The notes beneath the pieces were generated by a model, which searched no databases, was not told where the DNA came from, and worked only from the letters and a program-made list of their open reading frames with translations. A stretch of 64,000 nt of DNA from Mugil cephalus (taxonomy: Eukaryota > Chordata > Actinopteri > Mugiliformes > Mugilidae): assembly GCF_022458985.1 (NCBI RefSeq), contig NC_061783.1:15383913-15447912 (forward strand). The letters run 5' to 3'. Below are positions 1-12,600 of the stretch, one piece after another. How positions within the stretch are numbered: the stretch's first letter is position 1; each line of letters begins with the position of its first letter. Both the position numbers and the translations under genes were made by a program.

Positions 1-227
1 CTTTTTAATGGCTCAATCCAAATTTCAGTCTAAATAAAATGTTTAGACGCTGCATTCTTTGAGATATTCAACCCACGCTGTTCCGTCCAATTGGCTGTCA
101 TATGTCCTCCCTCCCCTGGATTAAAGCTTAACAATAGACTGGGGGTCCTGCTCTCTGGTGACCATGGCAACAGGTAAAAGTGGAACAAAAGGCCCTCTGG
201 ATTTAGGCAACGCAGGTATTCCCTTAC

Positions 228-3200
228 CCCATGCCCTGCGCCGAAAATCTGCCTCCTCGCCGTCCAGATACTCCTGAGGAGACAACCAGAGGTAACTCAA
301 GATTCCCTTGTCACAAGTAAGAGTGGAAGCAGGATAAGTTCAAATTAAAAGAAAACTAATGCTTCCATGTTATGACAACTAAAGGGGACTACTTACCGAC
401 AGTTCCCCTTCCTCTGCCTCTTCCCCTTCGGCCTCGCTCTGCCCCTCTACCAGCTATGCCGCCAGCTTTGCCTCCATCCAGGCCGTTCTCCTGACCACGA
501 ACTAGTTATGAAGAGAGCAAACGGCAGGACATTTAGACACTGCACGGTCATCAAGGTACTCACTAATATGTGTTAATAGTCTGCAGAGAAGCATCAAAAA
601 AAGTGTGATATTGCATGGCATCTTTCACGCCAACAAATCAACGGAAACACGTGGGTCCGCTCCAAATGTGGACTCAATGCTTAATGTGGGTGTCCACACA
701 CGTCTTTTACCTGATCAGATCGCCCAGAACTTAATACAGGGTCTGAACAGGCCCATAGACGACATAATAACAAAAGACATGCAAGGACCTTTAATGTAAA
801 ATGATACAGAATGAGTAGCTATTGCTACGTTGCAAAGAGTGTTCACACAGCACAGAATATTGTAACATTTTAAAAGGTTTTCTATTCTCTTCTTTCATTA
901 ATATTGTGGAACTTTTTACCACATTTTTATTTTCTTTCGTAAACAGTTCACCAAGTCTTTTATTTGGAGGAATCAATTGGCTATATTTGGACAATAAACT
1001 ATAAAAAGTGAACCAGGAAAGATTTGGTCAGCACTTACACTCTCTTCCCCTGCTGGCTCCGCGGCCCTTACGTGGCGCTCCACCTCGACGACGTGCTGCA
1101 TCTTTCTCTCCTCCCTTCTCTCTGTTCTCTTTTCCTTCCTCTCCAGTTTCTGCCTGGCTGGTCTCCTTCTGACCCGACACCCCTTTCTTCTTGCCCACCA
1201 TTTCCCAGGAGTCCTTAAGAAACAAACACAGCATTAAAGCGTTGTTCGATTAAGTGTGCTGCTGGCCTCACTGATGGCCTGGAATCAGTAAGGCATTCAA
1301 TTTGGAGAAATTACTGGTCAGCTCACTACCCAACTGGGCATACAAAATTGCTGCTCATGAAGTTACGTTTTTCTTGCCAGGTAGGGAAATACACTATCTA
1401 ATCTAAATCTACGTCTGACTAGTGGGGCCCCTTATATCACAGTCAAAATCTGCTCCTCTTATTATTTATTCAGCAACGAGTGTTATTGATCTAGCTCGTT
1501 TTAGTCTTTTCTCCAAAGAGGCGGTATCTTGACAATCAAAGCAGTTGACAACCTCTTATCAAGTGTGATTCATGAGCTTGCAAGATGCATTTCAATTCTT
1601 TTATAGTTTCAGTTTCCACCCATGATCTGCTAGTTTTATTTATATCCAGGCATGTAGCCATGCTGTTTTTGAAAAGAGTCACTTCTCTTAATAGATCACC
1701 ATGTCAAACTGACAACAGAAGACCACTGAAGATATACAGCAAACATATTTACACTGAACATCTCTATACTTGATATACTTCTTTGTCAAAGGTGGAAAAC
1801 GCTTCTCTGTGTTTTTATCTTCACAGGGTTAATATCAATATTTATCCAATTCTGTGTTGCACTGATTTCTCCAGAATCTGTCCCTTGTAATGCTAAGCCT
1901 CCACACAAAGCCGATACTCACAGTGTCTGGGCTACCCTCCAGCAACACGTTAATGGCTCTGTTGACATCCCCATTGCAATCATGCAGTGCTATCATGGAC
2001 TCATCCTGGTCCTTGCCCGTGATGTCAATCAGCTAGAAAAGGAGGAACATCGTGATGAGACAACAAACTGACCCTCAGCTGACTTTTACAGCCTGCAAAA
2101 GAATTCAGCTTACAACAGGTCACTTACTATTACACACACTAAAGTCGAGTCTGCAAAATACAAACTCTCCAACAGCATTTTAGTTTGTATGTTCCTCATA
2201 ATTATTGTTTACAGACCAAATATAATTTAATGCCAGATTCTAAAAAGTTGAAGTTTAACGCAGAGGAAGAAAGGGTTATCTGGAAGCTGTGCATATTAAG
2301 CAAACAAACAAAGAATAAAACACAACTGACACCTTCACATCCTATGCAAAACAGATGCAACAATATAGCCGTGTCTATGGATGTAGATAAACTACACAGC
2401 AGAACAAAAGGTTGTGCATCTGCTCACCTGTTTGACCTTCTCTTCAAAGTCTGCATCATTGTGGTCTGAAATCATCTGTGCGAGTCGGATCTGCTCTGCG
2501 GTAGCCTGTTCCAAGAGAGGCAAAACATCCAATATTAGCATCAGAAAATTGAAGCACAAGATTTGCATTCATTTAAAAACACTGATAAACTGCATACAAT
2601 GTGTGCATTGATGGTTCAATTAATCATTTTACTTAAATGGGTTTTTGGGAGGGACTTTTTTTCATAAATATTCTAACGCGAAAAGGCAATATTCTCAGTG
2701 CTTTCCTGATCATCTGAAGATGATCTCAAAAATCAGGCAAACTGCACATCAGCTGGACAGAGACAAATGTGTTTGGCTTTTTCTTTACAGCAGGTGCCTT
2801 AAGATTTTTGCAGCACTTCTATCAATAACTAATAACTTTTCCCCAAACAATATTATATCGCATATTTAACATTGAGCACTGCTTAGTGAATAATTTCATC
2901 CATTCGTAAACTGCTTTGATGCCCAGAAGAACTGAAGCAATTGTCAAAATGTGCCGTTAACAGTTGAGGATATTCTGTTGGACCTTGCAAACTGTAGTCG
3001 GCTTATCAAAAGCATTAAATCTTGAGCTATGCATTGGGTATCTTAAGGTACAGTCCCAGCTGTAGATGCATATTACATAAGTTTGCAGTCACAGGCTCTG
3101 CATAACAAAACAACTACTGTTCACTATTGACCCCGCTTGATTTGCCTATATCCATCCATGGTGTAAATCACTGTGAATCTGGGCAGTGTGACAGGTGAGA

Positions 3201-3301
3201 GGTACCTGAGGCCTCTGCTTGTGCTGTGTCTGACTCTGTGTCTGGCCCTGTGTCTGCTCCCAGCTGCCCCGGGCTCGGTTCCCGCCCATGGACGTCATCA
3301 T
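228..3301 (-). CDS. ubap2l: ubap2l, ubiquitin-associated protein 2-like, N-terminal 203 codons (gene continues past left edge)
   Basis: Six coding exons on the minus strand join in frame: 3301-3206, 2505-2428, 2032-1922, 1213-1039, 501-397 and 273-228, all with GT/AG borders. The start is the ATG at 3301; the first residues (MMTSMGGNRARGSWEQ) match the UBAP2L amino terminus. Residues about 33-95 form the UBA domain (EEKVKQLIDITGK, then ALHDCNGDVNRAINVLLEG), followed by SWEMVGKKKGVSGQK and an RGG-rich tract ending in GRFSAQGMG. The start-codon exon also carries 42 nt of 5' UTR behind a strong polypyrimidine acceptor ending at 3344. In vertebrates UBAP2L binds RNA and ribosomes, helps nucleate stress granules, and its RGG region is arginine-methylated. 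Later exons (DUF3697 and Gln/Ser-rich tail) lie outside the window. The large introns in between show no other gene. Identity is very secure. Confidence 0.95.
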
Positions 3302-3929
3302 TTACAGTATATACAAATAACAGTATTTACAAAGGAATAACACCTGGGAAGAAAAAAAAAGAATGATAGGAGTGTTACAGACTTGTGACCATGACCTATT
3401 TCTGTCATATACCAATGTCTAGTTCACTCGCATACAACTTCCTCAATCTGCCTGTTATTGTGTGGTGCTGGTGAGGAAGCTGGCAGTAGTATAAGCTTCA
3501 TTTTCCGAGACGCCTGCAAAACGTTGACAAAGGATGTTTTTCTCCCCCTAAAACCAAAGACATCCGTGGGCTTGACCCAGGAAATCGGAGCACAATGATA
3601 CAGTGGGAGCAAGTGCATAACATCAGCCAAGTTATTTACCTCCCCACAACACGATGCAACGCTGTCTCTATCAAAACAGAAGCGGAGGTGTTTGGTTAAC
3701 CTATATTGTCAGGCGACAGAATAAGATCGCAAAGCACATAACGTATAGATTTTTTGGCGTATCGAGAGATACGAACACATACACACATATGGCAAGTGCA
3801 TCTACGTTTGATAGCAATGTGTTAACCTTGCTATCGACTGTAACTCCTTAATCTTGCATAGGTTACGTAAAACCCTGTTTTGACTAGTCACACAAACAAG
3901 GCTAAAGCCAGGGCCCGACGATCACGTCC

Positions 3930-4725
3930 ATTTTCTACTAGCCAGCCACATGGCCAAAGTGCTAGCCCACTAGCTAATACTTGAGGTGAAAGAAAGCGTC
4001 CAGCTTTGAAGCCTCGGTGGGCTTCCGCTTCTCACGGCTTCACCTCATGGCGACAACGAGGCTAACGTTAGCAGCCGCTAGCTAGGTAGCTTACCTGGTG
4101 CCGATACAACGACGCGTTACTAAGGTTAGCTCGCTTAGCTTGGAAGCAAACTACTTAATTAGCGCACCAACTAGCAGCGGACGGGAAAGCTTTCGTGTTC
4201 GAGCAGACAACCCAGAAACGCCCATGACACTGGCTGTGTGCTAACGACCAGTAGCCATGCTAACTTAACGAAGAAACGTCGCTTCGCATAGCTGAGCAAC
4301 GTTAGTCGCGTTAGCATCTTCACATCCTGCACCGGCGCTCTGCAGCATTTAAAACCACTGTAGCCGCGGTAGGATGCGACACCCGGGCTCTTCGCACAGA
4401 AAACACCGAGGCTGCAGGTAGGCCTGCAGGCCCCTAAAATGAAAATAAATAACAGGCGATACTGACCAGAAACCCGGCTCTATGTTAAGACACTGCTACA
4501 CAACCGGCCGACCAGTGGTCTCGCTGTGGACCTTCTAGTCAGTTTCAGGACAGGATATAACTCTTGAACACCAAGTTGATACAACTAAATTGGGAAAATA
4601 AAACGAGCCGACTCGCTCACACAATAAGCGAGAGACTGAATTTACCTGTTTCTTTTCCACTCTGACACCACGGAGAGCTGCGTCACGTGGTTTACAGGAC
4701 CCACAGCATGTGACCACTCACTGAT
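3930..4725 (-). promoter_or_regulatory. ubap2l promoter region with two candidate non-coding first exons
   Basis: On the minus strand two donor sites follow GC-rich, non-coding sequence. One is CACCAG|GTAAGC (exon edge 4095); the other is AAACAG|GTAAAT (exon edge 4646). Either could splice to the acceptor at 3344 in front of the ubap2l ATG. The stretch is CpG-rich and dense in GCTAAC/GTTAGC words, including a perfect 12-bp palindrome at 4061-4072. Transcription start sites cannot be placed from sequence alone. Confidence 0.5.
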
Positions 4726-5830
4726 ATAGTTTCATACCATCATCCACTCAGTTATTATGACATGTCAGTGCAGGAGATGCACAACACGGATGAAAACAAT
4801 ATTTTATAACCAATATGCACGTGTATTAAATTACACTTCACGCAGCTGCTTTAAAATAGAATGGAATGAATAAAATGTATTTACGAGCTAATCTTCTTTT
4901 AAGTTTACATTTCAAGTTTATAGTTTATATTTTACATTATTTTATTTTTTATCACTGTGTGAAATTAGTACTGTTTTTTTTCTGTCTTACTTTTTTTTCA
5001 CTACTGGCTGCAAGTACAAAAGTTACATTGCGCATTGTTCTGTGTTTAACTGTGCGTGTGACAAATAAACGTAACTTATCTTTCCTATCTTATCTTGTTT
5101 TATGACAAATGAATTACGCATTGTGTTCAACTGAGCAACTCTGGAATGTGAAAACAGGCTGTTTGTACTTTATATAATGTAAATATAAATGTCACAAGAT
5201 TGAATAATACAAAGAATGTATCCATCTACACTATTATATACGACAATAATATGTAATATGACTATATCACATTTTGTGACGCCATAAATACACAAACTAC
5301 TAATACAATTGGATAGATAAATAGTATGTGTTATGTAAAAAAGATAAATATTCACCAACATTAATTGATACACATGGACAATGCAATAGTAATGTGTGCA
5401 TCTTTTTTCTAAACTGCAATAACATTTCTGATGATGATGTATATGATGGCACTGAGTGCATGTTTTAGATATGATGATATATATTAATTTAAACAAATTT
5501 ATGAATGTTAATTTATGTGTGATTGATCTGGTATATTGCAGTGTACAAAGACCATAAAAATATAATCTTATCTCATCAATAACGTCAATGTATTCTAATA
5601 ATAATGACATAACAGTATCAGGTAAGAAGAAATTATTCAGGGTATAAGTTAAATATAAAAAAAAAATATATAAAAAAAATCTAAATCCAAAATCGCCCAC
5701 TAAGATTTTACATAATAAAATACACTAGTACACTAAAAAGTAAGTTTTAGGTACTTGTGAAGTAAAATGTTTTTGTAAAACATGTCAGTACAGTTTAGTA
5801 GCAGGTTACTCATTTTGTCTTGTCCTTCTT
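4726..5830. other. AT-rich spacer between ubap2l and C1orf43
   Basis: About 1.1 kb of strongly AT-rich DNA separates the two divergent promoters. It contains long open frames by chance (low-complexity Ile/Tyr/Phe reading), but no splice sites, conserved protein pattern or RNA gene that I can recognise. Confidence 0.6.
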
Positions 5831-5879
5831 TCACGGTTATTACGGTAACGCATCACTTGTCACTATGGTCCTGTCCCTT

Positions 5880-6140
5880 CCTCGCTAGCCAACACAGGCT
5901 AACTTCGTGATATCGCACATGATAGGAGCATCATCTCGGTCGCGGTTTGGTTTATTTTATTCTTATAGCATAATTTAAAAGTTGTAATGTGATAGGAAAT
6001 GTCTCATCCGTGCAACGGTGGCAATTCCTCCGCAACACGAAGCGACTGTTAGCTACCATGCTAATGTAGCAACACAGCAACGTTTGACTTCCTAGCTCGC
6101 TAATCAACCTTTAGATAAACCGTGCGCACGGACGGGCAGC
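5880..6140 (+). promoter_or_regulatory. C1orf43 promoter and 5' UTR
   Basis: CpG-containing sequence directly upstream of the C1orf43 ATG at 6141, with GCTAAC, GTTAGC and GCTAAT words like those at the ubap2l and pygo2 promoters. No TATA box is obvious. The transcription start is probably between about 5900 and 6100; this is inferred from position only. Confidence 0.45.
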
Positions 6141-7756
6141 ATGGCAGACTCGTCGCCATTATCTGGGGTTAATGTTGTTCTGGTTATGGCATATGGGAGC
6201 TTGGTGAGTAAGTTACAGTTATGATTGATGGCTAGCACTCGGTTGGGTGCTCATGATGACCTTTAACCCCACCTCGCCACCTTTGTTGTTGTTGTGTGCA
6301 GGTGTTTGTGCTGCTGTTTATCTTCGTCAAAAGGCAAATCATGCGTTTTGCAATGAGATCTCGTCGTGGACCACACGCACCTATTGGCCACAACGCACCT
6401 AAGGTAGGATGGATTTATTTTCACTGTGGTAAGAGTTGTTAAGTCAAATTTGAACATACATCATCTGCCCACGAGTCCTCAAATTTTCTTGATGCATTAT
6501 TCGCAGGGTTTGAGGGAAGAGATTGACTCCAGGCTGTCCAAGGTCCAAGAGATCCGTTTCGAACCTCGTCTCCTGTCAGAGGAGGACGATCGGCTGAGGC
6601 GCGGATCACAGATCAGTTAGTCACCATTCAGCTCATCTAATTTGGTTTTCAAAGTCTATTCGTTCTCTAATATAACATGAACTTGTTTATATTTCAAAGG
6701 TTGCTACAACTACCTGTACAGAATGAAAGCCCTGGACGCCATCCGAGACTCTGGTGAGAGATCAAGTTTGATGCCCAAACATATTGATTCTGAAAGTGCA
6801 TCATCATCATAAGTCTGTTTTGAAATTACGTATTACGCGGAATGAGTTCACAAAATTTTACAGTGAGTCAATGTCACCCATAGCTGTACTGCTACAGCTT
6901 TTCTAACTTTCACTTGTTGTTTCTTCCTCTTTGGACCTCAGGGATTCCTCTGCAGGAGATCAGTCGCTGTCCCAGCGCGTTTACCGGACGCAGCTTCAGG
7001 AGCTGGCTGATGGAGCTTCGCAACTCCCACTCTCTGATCAAGAGCAGCCGCAGTGCGCTCATCGACCGCTTGCTCGAAGGCTACGACAGCGCTCGCCACG
7101 GGACCGGGGTGCGTATAAGGGTTGAAAAGAGCGTTGTAATAGCTATGCCATTGTCTGTTATGGCTCATCTGAATTTAAACTTTTTCTTTCAGGTGTTTGG
7201 GGAAGCTGAGTTTCTTGAGTACCAACAAGCTCTCAATGAACTGGCTGATGTGTAAGTGCTGCTGTGCTGGTCCAGACATGAAATTGTTGAGTCTTGTAGC
7301 ATAGTTGGAACAGGAATTCCAGGGCTGGGCAAGGCTTCAAAAGCTTTCTAAAAAAAATGGAGCTAGTAATTGTTCTTGGCAATCTACCTTATGGACATGT
7401 ACAGTACATGCATGCAAAGTAATGTCCCTGGGTAACACATAATGCATTAGTCAATTACATTTGTGTGCTTGTGTTATATTCGTGCATGTGCATCTTACGC
7501 AGTAAAACCTTTCGTGTGCTAATCCCGCTTATCTCTCGCCTCCCTCAGGGTGAAAGCCTATTCCAGCACCACCAGCCTGGATCAGCATCACCAGTCTGCG
7601 GCCAAGGACCTGACAGGCTCTCCTGTGCGCAGCACTCCCTCCACCATCCAGGTCACCTACCTGCCCTCCACCGGCCAGCGCAGCAAGAGGCCCAAGCACT
7701 TCCTGGAGCTCAAAAGTTTCAAAGACAACTACAACACTCTGGAGAGCACACTGTGA
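6141..7756 (+). CDS. C1orf43 orthologue, 253-aa single-pass membrane protein
   Basis: Seven coding exons (6141-6203, 6302-6403, 6507-6615, 6700-6753, 6942-7108, 7193-7251, 7549-7756) join to 762 nt, giving 253 aa, the same length as human C1orf43. The start ATG reads MADSSPLSGVNVVLVMAYG. Exons 1 and 2 encode one hydrophobic segment (about residues 9-31, through FVLLFIFVKRQIMRF) followed by a basic stretch (RSRRGPHAPIGHNAPK). Further family blocks are CYNYLYRMKALDAIR, SALIDRLLEGYDSARHGTG, SAAKDLTGSP and the highly conserved tail KHFLELKSFKDNYNTLESTL. The human protein (NICE-3) sits on endomembranes and was reported as a phagocytosis regulator; the molecular activity is not established. It is divergent from ubap2l, as in human 1q21.3, and ends tail-to-tail with tuft1. 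All splice borders are canonical and the frame closes exactly. Confidence 0.96.
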
Positions 7757-8685
7757 GGCTCTGCCCTCTTCTCACTTCTAACTTGGTGCATTCTCAGTTC
7801 CTCTCCTCGCACCGTAGTCCCTCACACGTGTGAGGAGACGGAGAAGAGACGCAAAAAAGAGGGGATATTTGAGACAATCGTAGCTTTGGTGCGGTCAATT
7901 AAATATGACACGTGGCGCCATTGTTTTGTTAAAGCCCTCTGCTGTGTCTGCCAGGTGAACCTCATTTGTAAATGTTCTTCAGCTCGATTCATAAGGTTGA
8001 ATTAAGAGCCGATTTTGTTCTGCTCCTCTAATACATCATGGGTGAGAAAAAGTCTTCGTAAAGGACCTTCTTCAGTCACCTTCCTCTCTCCTCGAGATTC
8101 ATTTTAGGAATTGAGGCCACGTTCAAAATGGTGCGCTGAGATCAATTTCTGGATGGCAGTCAGGGGCTGTGAGAGCGGAGACGAGAGGGCACAACAGAGA
8201 AAATGGGAATGAGATCATAGACTGTCAGGAAATCCATTACACCGCCTCCTGGGAAACAGTGAAACGTTGTAACAGAGCTCAGACCAACAAATTCAATTTG
8301 GGAAAATGTCCTTACAGAAGCTGACTTCAGATCGGACAGTGTCAATTAAAATTTGTCACACTAAAAAAAGGACATAACAGCTCGCTCAAGATTAGTTTCT
8401 CTTATTATGGTGACGCACCCTTTAGAGGCAGATGTTACTCCGAGGCCTTTGCTCTTATTTTGGACCTAAATTATTATTCACCTCAACTGAATTCATTTTT
8501 ATTTTTTCTCAGAAGTCCAACTGTAAAACTACTTTTTGATCAATTGCACCTTTGTATGTATATAAAATATTTGTACAGACAATGCTAACTTATTCAATTG
8601 CTGCTGTGTGATTTGTATTTATGTATTTTTTTTTTTTTTTTGTGGTTTGAGATAAAAAAAATAAATTCTTCTTCATAGTCACTTT
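7757..8685 (+). terminator. C1orf43 3' UTR and polyadenylation signal
   Basis: About 0.9 kb follows the C1orf43 stop and ends in an AATAAA at 8660-8665, preceded by an AT-rich stretch with a long T run. No other exon is visible. The signal lies only about 120 bp from the opposing tuft1 signal. Confidence 0.7.
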
Positions 8686-8696
8686 CCTTAACATCT

Positions 8697-8710
8697 CCAC
8701 TAGGTGGCAG
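8697..8710 (+). promoter_or_regulatory. CTCF-type motif between convergent genes
   Basis: The sequence CCACTAGGTGGCAG agrees at every position with the vertebrate CTCF core consensus CCASYAGRKGGCAS. It sits in the roughly 120-bp gap between the polyadenylation signals of C1orf43 (plus) and tuft1 (minus), a position where an insulator or cohesin stop would be plausible. Occupancy is not shown by sequence. Confidence 0.55.
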
Positions 8711-8781
8711 TAGAAAGGCACGATTCAAGTTTTTGTAAAACATAAAAAGTACACAAAGAATGAGTCGGATAAACCAGTTCT

Positions 8782-9699
8782 TTTATTATATTTTAAATAA
8801 AACTGAACAAAAAGTATATTAAAATGACACACACTAAACTTCAGTTTATCTACAGTGTTCACAGTAAGAGGAATATTTATAAAAATGTACAGCCACGACT
8901 GCGAAGAAAAGTATTTTACGGAAAGAAAAGGCGAAGTACATACAAACGATTGCATGATTATGTGAGCGAAACAGTTAAATAATGTAAAATATGAAACCTT
9001 TTTAGCACAGAACAGGAGAGACCTGTACGAATTGCACGTTGAACCACGGCTTGGCAGAGTAGATAGTAATTAAAATAAGTATTTCCCAGCACAACTCAAA
9101 GCATAAGACAGAATTATTACTCTGGTTATAGTTGACACACTCCAATGAAACATACTTTAGTTAAACATAAATAATCACGTTTTAATGAAGACGCAGCCAA
9201 CCGCTCGCCTGCCGTTGGCAATGTGGCGCAAAGCACCAGGATTTTGACCCCGAACCCCGACGGATTGTGAATTAGCAGATTGAGCTGGAAATACACACCT
9301 TCTAAATACATTTGACCTACAATAATAAGAAACGTTTTTAATCTACTGGCCTTTCATGCTGACCCGTTGAAAGACGTTATTCTGAATTCTGCTTCAGAGA
9401 AAGCTAAAGGTTCAAATAGGACTCTTGCTATTGCCTTTACTTCCTGAAGACTTCCTGACAAATCCTGATTTGTGTCTATGCATATATCATCACAACTTCC
9501 CCGTGTCCTTTTTAGGATTTCTCCTCCTACTGTATTAGTCGGAGAAAACACAATTTTTTTTTGTGCCCCAAAAGTAAATACGCGGTACTAACAATGGACC
9601 GATGTGCATAAGGTCGGTTGGTTAAAACATGCTGCATCCACGGATATGAGATATACAGTATATTTACACAGTATCTTCATTCTTTGGCCGTTGATTCAA
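8782..9699 (-). terminator. tuft1 3' UTR and polyadenylation signal
   Basis: Reading the minus strand from the tuft1 stop at 9700, about 0.9 kb of non-coding sequence runs to an AATAAA (TTTATT at 8782-8787 on the plus strand). No other coding exon is seen. Confidence 0.6.
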
Positions 9700-12600
9700 T
9701 CAGGATTTGATCTCGATGACTTTGATGAACGGGAGCACTTTGTTGGTCTGCGTCGTGGGCGTAAGCGGTTTGCTGCACAAAGAGGAAAATAAAAACAGAA
9801 CGAAGTGTGAGATTAAATTATCTTTGAGTAAGGACACGAGAAGAATTAGGAAGTGACTCCTCACCTGTACACGACCTCTGGTTTGTTCTCATTGTTAAAG
9901 CCCAGAGAGTCCTGGCCTCCCAGGAAGTACTCCATGTGATCATGCATTTCTCTGTTCTGCAAACGGAAAAACAGTTGAAGACTTTTAATCAGGGTGTCCT
10001 TCTCTGGCGCAAATACAAAGATCAAGTTAAAGATTTACAGTATTTAGTGTAAAAATTATGCTTTTAGTTTTACTCATTATATGTTGTGTATGATGTCAGA
10101 AATCTGAATGAATGAGTATGAAGCTCCTGACCTCAGCTTCCAGGAAGGCCACCTTCTCCTCCAGATCCCTGATGGCTCTGTCCCTCTCTTGGAGGACCGT
10201 GCGGGAATTCTGCAGCTGCATTACAGACAAAAACAAACAAACAAACTATGGGAGATGCCTTTTTTTTTTTTGTAGTTGAAGCAGATGCATCATCACTTAT
10301 TTATTCACGGCCAGCGAGTTTCCTTTCACCGCACATTTCCGCTCGGCTCAGCTCCCTCACATCAATCCTTCTCAATGCCTCCTCGAGATCTAATTTCCTC
10401 ACTGATAGCTTCTTGTGTGTTTGCGAGCTCATTTGCGTTGCGGGGGTGACCGCGGGCGCTTCTGCACTACATCTCTACAGCAGGCAGCCTCCGTGCGAGC
10501 GTAAATACCTGTTCGATCATGTGGCGGACCTTCCTCTGCTGGCTCTTCAGCATGTCGTCAAGGTGATGAATCTTTTCCTTCAGGACGGCCACCTCCTTCT
10601 CGAGCTCAGCGCTTCTAAAAATAAACGGGAAAAAAAGTATATATATTAGTATATATTTCTGTAACAGAACTCAGTTAAGTCAAACTAACATGGGAAGATT
10701 TTAAGAGACTGATCAATCTTACCTCTGCTCCTTGTCTGCCCCGTTCCCTGTGTCCGCTTTAAGCTGCAGCAGCTCCGCCTCCCCTGCAGCCATCTTGTCT
10801 TTGAGGATGGCGTTCTCAGTCTCCATGCTCTCCAGCAGCCTCTGCAGCTCCTCCACCTGCTGACCTCTCTCCTCCGACTGCTTTTCGGCCTTTTGCAGCC
10901 GCTCCGACTGCTCGGACAGACGACCCTGGCACTGGTTTTTCTCTGCCTGCGAGGGGAACCGCGGAGCGAGAGCGGCTGTTAGTCGTGATAGTCAGCTGAC
11001 AAAGCTCAAGACTTAATGTCACAACAATATCAAATGCACTTTATCCAGATTACCCAAACCACTGCTTTGAGAGTGTTAATTGCTCATAATAATCTTCATT
11101 AACATAATGGCAGGAGTTAAAGTTTATAACCTACTACTGTCTCCCCAAACTCCTTTGTGTGGCATTTCAGATGTTTGCAGTTATCTTTAAAGTAAATTAT
11201 TATTCTAATGATTCACTGTAGCAACTTTATTTTGCTCATTATTAAATGAGACACACCCCAAATGTGGACTAAATACTAATTCTGCGATGGGTATAGGTGT
11301 TTAATGTGTATGCATTTTTAATTTCTCCAAGGTATTTAGGATTAGCAGGACCTAAGAAGTACAAAAACCAAGCGTCATCTTTGAACAAGACATAGTTTTT
11401 GGAAAATTATTCCAAAATTATTCCATTATGTCCTCTTACGTGGACCTGGGGATTATTTCACTGTATATGATAAAGAAGTCACCAACAACCTGTGCATTGT
11501 TTGAATAGCTTAATATTAAATGCAAAATGATAATAATAATATATTTTTATAAACAGGACTAAGCTGAGTTTAATATAGAACACATGTAGTAGGTAGGGGG
11601 GTCCCTACTTAATCTTTCTGTTGAAGACGCCTGGTCTAAATGAAGCAGAAGAAGCTGCCACAAACCTGATACTTTACGTCCCCATATGAGGACACAGGGT
11701 CTCAGGATATTAAATATCAGCATGTGTAATAAAAAAAAAAGTCCTCTTTTCTCTGAGAATATAGTTTATGTGCGCTGTACTCCCACAATGCATTGCAGAA
11801 AGGAATGGGAGAAGCCGCTGACAGAAGGAAAACTATATCATGAAACGTTTATGTGGTCTAATCACAGTAAACTTAATTATTAACTACTCTAGGCAGCGTC
11901 AACAAGTCGCTGAACGTGTCAGAGGCCCTGGTTTAGTTTCCCTCTGTGGTGGTCTGTACGTTTCACCAGAATCTATGAACAAATAATTGAGTATAGTTAC
12001 TGGCACAGGCACACCCCTGAGCACATGACAGAGCAGGCTCAACACGATGGGCAGTGTCCCTACATGCCCTGACTGGTTAATTCACAGCGGAGCTAAAACC
12101 CAAACACTGGGCGATCTCATGATGAGGAGTGAAACCCAAAGTCAACGCTGACACATAATCGTCACGTGGAAAGGAAGCGGAGGGGCTGAGTCATAGCTGC
12201 GGCAAGGAAGTCGTGTCGTGTTGCTCATCCCCTGACCTGCAGTCTGTCCGCCTCCTCCTGATGCTGCTTCTCCATCTCCTTCAGCTGCGCGTACAGGCGC
12301 TTGGTCGCCTCCCTGAGCCTCGCGCACTCCTCCTGATTATCCTCGACCTGAGAGTAGGGGCAGACAGGAAGTGACAGGCTCAATTAGGCTTAATCACACC
12401 AACTGCGTGAACCTCAGGGCGAGGTGGGAGCTAACAAACAGATAAAAGGAGTGTTAAAAAAAAAAAAAAAAAAGAAAGGCGGCCCGGTCCTGCCTCGCGT
12501 TAAGATCTCAATGAGACGCTGTTAAACCGTGAACAGATAATCTTTTTATCTCTGGGCACTTTCTTAGGAAGGGAGTGTTTTTCCTCCCTGACTAACAGTG

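Noticed and set aside
5170-5700. 176-aa minus-strand open frame
   Set aside because: It lies in extremely AT-rich DNA, reads as Ile/Tyr/Phe/Leu low complexity, has no family motif or splice context, and falls in the spacer between two promoters.
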